64,000 nt of DNA, taken from positions 1 through 64,000 of the forward strand of contig JBCBGC010000005.1 of assembly GCA_038527215.1 (NCBI GenBank), in the 5' to 3' direction. Below are positions 61,160-64,000 of the stretch, piece by piece (position 1 is the stretch's first letter; each line of letters opens with the position of its first letter). Position numbers and translations under genes: made by a program. Below the pieces are notes generated by a model that ran no database searches, was not told the DNA's origin, and saw only the letters and a list, made by a program, of their open reading frames with translations. This DNA is from JAWPMV01 sp038527215. Its GTDB lineage: Bacteria; Bacteroidota; Bacteroidia; J057.

Positions 61160-63073
61160 ATGCTTTTTCGTCCCAACCCTCAGCTTCTGGTTGGACTGCT
61201 ACTGTTTCTTCCCCTCGTAGTCTTTAGCCAGAATAAAAAGAGCACCACAGTATCCTTCTCCTATCAGGACGAATTAGGGGTAAATGTGGAAGGCAGGTTT
61301 AGCATATCCGTTATTCCCCATCAGGGCGCTGCTCCTATGGAAGAAGTGTACCTGAATGGGCCCGGTTCACCGGTAGAAATACAATTCTCTAACCTGAGGT
61401 TTTTAGAAGGCAGTGCCCCCGGTACCCAGCTCAAGTTCGATAAAGCGGTGATAGGGAATTCAGGGCTGCGATGGGAGGGAAAGGGACTCAAAAGTAAATT
61501 AGATCCAGGGAATGATCAGCTGACCATGAAGCTAAGAGCAAATGCTGAAGGTTCGGTTACCGTGAGCTTTCCCATTGAGGTGGTGGTAGGAAGAAACTTT
61601 AGTAAAAATATTAACATAAAAAGCCTGGGTAGAAAGACCATCAATAACCCAGCGGCTCTCTTGAAGCTCAACCTTTCCGTCTTTTTTAGTGGGGCCTACT
61701 GGGCCAGAATCAATGCCATGAATGCCCAACCTTACGGTCCAAGGACCAAAGAAGCCGGAAAGTTCCTCCAAAATTTTGGCGGAGAGGCCATTTATAAGGA
61801 CCAAACCGACGCCATCCAATTAATAGACCAGGCAAAAAGACGTGAATATCCCAAAGCCCGGCAAAGTATCTCGTCGCTAACCTATTATATGGATGTATTT
61901 CGGTCAATGGGACAAGATGACGAAGTAAGAAAAGCCAAATCACGCATCGACAGTTTGAGCTGGGAAAAAGCCCTGGCCTCTGGGAATTGTGGGGAACTAA
62001 GTGCTTACCTGGTGAACCACCCTAAAGGCATTTTCAATTCTCAAGCTACGGCTCAACTCCAACAATTAGATCGAGCGGCCTGGGCTCAAACCACCCGCGC
62101 CATCGCGGCAGCCTCAAGATGCGAAGGGAAAATTAAAGCCCTTAATGCCTACTTAAGCTCAAACCAGCATTGCAGCAGTATCCCCCTGGCCTATCGCCAG
62201 CAGGCCAATCAGCAATTGAGGACATTTAACGCGGAATGTGACACCCCTGATCCCCTTCCACTTCCAGAAAAAAGCACCATAGAAATCGCCTGGCAGCGTC
62301 TTCAGGACATTGAAGAGCTGAGCTGCTCAGACCTTGAGGCTTTTGTGATAACCTACGGAGAGGAAACAGCGTTTCCTCAATTTGAAGAGGAGCTAAACAC
62401 CCTCAAAAAAAGGTATTGCCCCATCGGCAAGCCAGAAATCTCCCGACTGCCCAACAGCCCGCTGGGGTTCCATATTGAATTAGAAAACTTCGTTTCTCCC
62501 CTGAAAATAGATTCTATTTTTCTCGCCACCGAAGGAAATTACTTCGTCGAGATCATCCATCAGGATAGCCTGGGTATAGACCTACGCCTGGGCGAGGCGG
62601 TAGATATTGTCATCCCGCTTAGAGATAGCCGAGATTCTTTAATTGCTATCGAACTCAAAGGCTCTCTGAAAGAAATTGAACTATTCGACCAAAGCTTTGA
62701 TGAAGAAACTGGCTTGCTCAGCTTCAGCCTGACCGGAGGCCAGCCGCCATACTACTTTCGCATGCGATCAGAAGGCCAGGAAGCATTTGTACGAGGGATC
62801 AGGAAGCTGACCATCTCCAGTCGGAAACAAGCAGCCAATGGCATTGATTCTATCTATACCTTTCAACTCCGGCCCAGTGAACAAATGCAGGTAGCCCAGG
62901 GTGGAAACTATGAATTACTGATCACAGATTTAACCTCAGACCAGAAGCCCTTGCCCGAGCTTATTCCCCTTACGGTCAATACCCAGAGCCCCGGCTGGTG
63001 GAAATACCTCTTGCTGCCTTTGCTCGGCATGGTGGGTTTCCTGTACTGGAGAAATAAAGATACCCAAATATGA
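61160..63073 (+). CDS. Envelope protein, single-pass, unknown family
   Basis: The 637-residue protein has a signal peptide (LLVGLLLFLPLVVFSQ), a beta-rich N-terminal domain, a helical middle (about 170-400, with several cysteines), a second beta-rich domain (GFHIELENFVSPLKIDSIFL ... LTGGQPPYYFRMRSEG) and a C-terminal membrane helix (WWKYLLLPLLGMVGFLYW). The soluble parts should face the periplasm. It lies in the ubiquitin-like operon, three bases after the E2 and overlapping the next gene by four bases. No known family was recognised. Confidence 0.7.
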   Translation: MLFRPNPQLLVGLLLFLPLVVFSQNKKSTTVSFSYQDELGVNVEGRFSISVIPHQGAAPMEEVYLNGPGSPVEIQFSNLRFLEGSAPGTQLKFDKAVIGNSGLRWEGKGLKSKLDPGNDQLTMKLRANAEGSVTVSFPIEVVVGRNFSKNINIKSLGRKTINNPAALLKLNLSVFFSGAYWARINAMNAQPYGPRTKEAGKFLQNFGGEAIYKDQTDAIQLIDQAKRREYPKARQSISSLTYYMDVFRSMGQDDEVRKAKSRIDSLSWEKALASGNCGELSAYLVNHPKGIFNSQATAQLQQLDRAAWAQTTRAIAAASRCEGKIKALNAYLSSNQHCSSIPLAYRQQANQQLRTFNAECDTPDPLPLPEKSTIEIAWQRLQDIEELSCSDLEAFVITYGEETAFPQFEEELNTLKKRYCPIGKPEISRLPNSPLGFHIELENFVSPLKIDSIFLATEGNYFVEIIHQDSLGIDLRLGEAVDIVIPLRDSRDSLIAIELKGSLKEIELFDQSFDEETGLLSFSLTGGQPPYYFRMRSEGQEAFVRGIRKLTISSRKQAANGIDSIYTFQLRPSEQMQVAQGGNYELLITDLTSDQKPLPELIPLTVNTQSPGWWKYLLLPLLGMVGFLYWRNKDTQI

Positions 63074-64000
63074 GCAGATGGCGCCTCATATGGATCTTCT
63101 GTTTCCTGGGTCTGGCCCAACAGGTCCAGGCTCAGACCTGTAGGTTCAATATGGGGCTCAAGGATGGGGTAAGCATCACCTATTCGTTGGGCATTGCTGA
63201 TAATAAACTAAGCTGCGCACAAGCTAGCAACGGTAAATTTGTCATCCAGGCAGTGGAGGAAGATAAATCCGTCAGCGTTACCCTCAATGCGAGATGTGCG
63301 AGCTGTGAATACATGGTAGGATCCGCTATTTTCAGCGAGGATCGCTCTTTTAGAAGAAGATTCCAAGTTCTGTCGCAACCCCTCAGCATCGGGAAGCCCA
63401 TCAGGATTTCACTCCAATTTTCCAACCCGGAAGGCAATCAAACCACTTCTCCCGGCACCCATCACATCACCCTGGAGTTGCTAGCGCCCCCCAAGGAGGA
63501 GCCAACCCCCGAAGCAGACATCCAGACCATTCCCAAGCCTCCTAAACCCAAGCCAAAGCCAAAAACCAAACCAACGCCTGTCCAGGAAAAGCCTACCGAC
63601 CCCGAGCCTACCCCTGAACCTGATGAGGTTGTAGATACCACAGATCAGGCAGCGGGCGAAAAGCAGATCGCCCTCCAGGATAGCATCACCCAGGAAAGCA
63701 CGGAAACGGATTCTACCCGCGACGCCAGCCCTTTCTGGACCCTTCCGGAGGATTGGAGTGCGGTCAGCACCCCGCAATGGATCGTCCTGGTTGGAGGAGG
63801 CCTTAGTATCCTGCTCTTGCTGATTTGGTTGGGCAGACGGAAAAAAGGAACCCCAGAAGAATCCCCTGCGCTCGCCACCGTACCTGCGACCAAAGAAGCG
63901 AAAATGCCGCCTACCCCTAAAGCAGAGAAGCAACAAGCCGCCATAGCCGCTACTGGCACCGCCCTTAAATTTAAGCCCAAGGAAAAGACTTCTACAGCTC
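63070..64000 (+). CDS. Envelope protein with Pro/Lys-rich linker and membrane helix, 3' end cut by window
   Basis: The ATG at 63070 overlaps the previous stop (ATGA). The readable 310 residues contain a signal peptide (LIWIFCFLGLAQQVQA), a Cys-containing periplasmic domain (ARCASCEYMVGSAIF), a Pro/Lys-rich stretch (PPKPKPKPKTKPTPVQEKP), a membrane helix (WIVLVGGGLSILLLLIWLG) and the start of a basic cytoplasmic tail. It runs off the window end. The layout, a periplasmic sensor or anchor linked to a cytoplasmic tail, would allow contact with the E1/E2 system. Family unknown. Confidence 0.7.
   Translation, partial: MSRWRLIWIFCFLGLAQQVQAQTCRFNMGLKDGVSITYSLGIADNKLSCAQASNGKFVIQAVEEDKSVSVTLNARCASCEYMVGSAIFSEDRSFRRRFQVLSQPLSIGKPIRISLQFSNPEGNQTTSPGTHHITLELLAPPKEEPTPEADIQTIPKPPKPKPKPKTKPTPVQEKPTDPEPTPEPDEVVDTTDQAAGEKQIALQDSITQESTETDSTRDASPFWTLPEDWSAVSTPQWIVLVGGGLSILLLLIWLGRRKKGTPEESPALATVPATKEAKMPPTPKAEKQQAAIAATGTALKFKPKEKTSTA

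Overview
The window is a chromosomal segment of a Bacteroidota bacterium, most likely of the Saprospiria (Lewinella-like) branch; that placement is inference. The signs are several secreted proteins ending in type IX secretion (T9SS) type A sorting domains, a PorV/PorQ-like outer-membrane protein, a TonB-plug/MG2 protein, a DUF4301 protein, lipoproteins, starts without Shine-Dalgarno sites, and TAnnTTTG-type -7 promoter boxes (before rpsO, mnmE and others). No rRNA, tRNA or CRISPR array was recognised.

Layout. 1-8.1 kb: MBL-fold hydrolase (cut by the window start), T9SS propeller-like protein, NAD-dependent epimerase, the rpsO-pnp pair and an MscS channel. 8.2-14.7 kb: PorV-like protein, then a signalling island with a TPR-CHAT protease-like protein, an ECF sigma factor and two anti-sigma-like TPR membrane proteins whose genes converge. 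14.8-22.7 kb: two tandem T9SS paralogues, a 160-bp MITE-like element, ATP-dependent DNA ligase, a decayed PIN toxin-antitoxin module, a GNAT/HTH toxin-antitoxin-like pair, an IMPase-family phosphatase and a kinase-like phosphotransferase. 22.7-23.2 kb is repeat-rich. 23.2-32.8 kb: sulfatase, cupin, a contractile tail-sheath homologue that carries a signal peptide, a histidine kinase-receiver-cyclase fusion and lipoproteins. 33-43.4 kb: transketolase, xylulokinase, formylglycine-generating enzyme (able in principle to mature the sulfatase), DUF4301, TonB-plug protein and mnmE. 43.4-54.3 kb: Mrr-like nuclease, WYL regulator, small stress-type genes, a Cys-rich secreted protein between two arrays of palindromic repeats, a PKD-domain protein, and a TetR regulator with a short-chain dehydrogenase. 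54.4-55.3 kb is AT-rich and non-coding. 55.3-64 kb: two secreted proteins, a LysM protein and a ubiquitin-like conjugation operon that runs off the window end.

The most notable system is the operon at 58563-64000: E1-like adenylyltransferase, two tandem ubiquitin-like proteins, an E2-like conjugating protein with a visible HPN...Cys motif, and two signal-peptide-bearing single-pass membrane proteins, tightly spaced or overlapping. This order differs from the BilABCD and CBASS Cap2/Cap3 systems I know; no deubiquitinase is visible, although the operon continues beyond the window. Other strong observations are the exported tail-sheath homologue, the CHAT/sigma/TPR module, and a dispersed 85-100-nt repeat seen four times whose second stem differs in sequence in each copy yet stays self-complementary.
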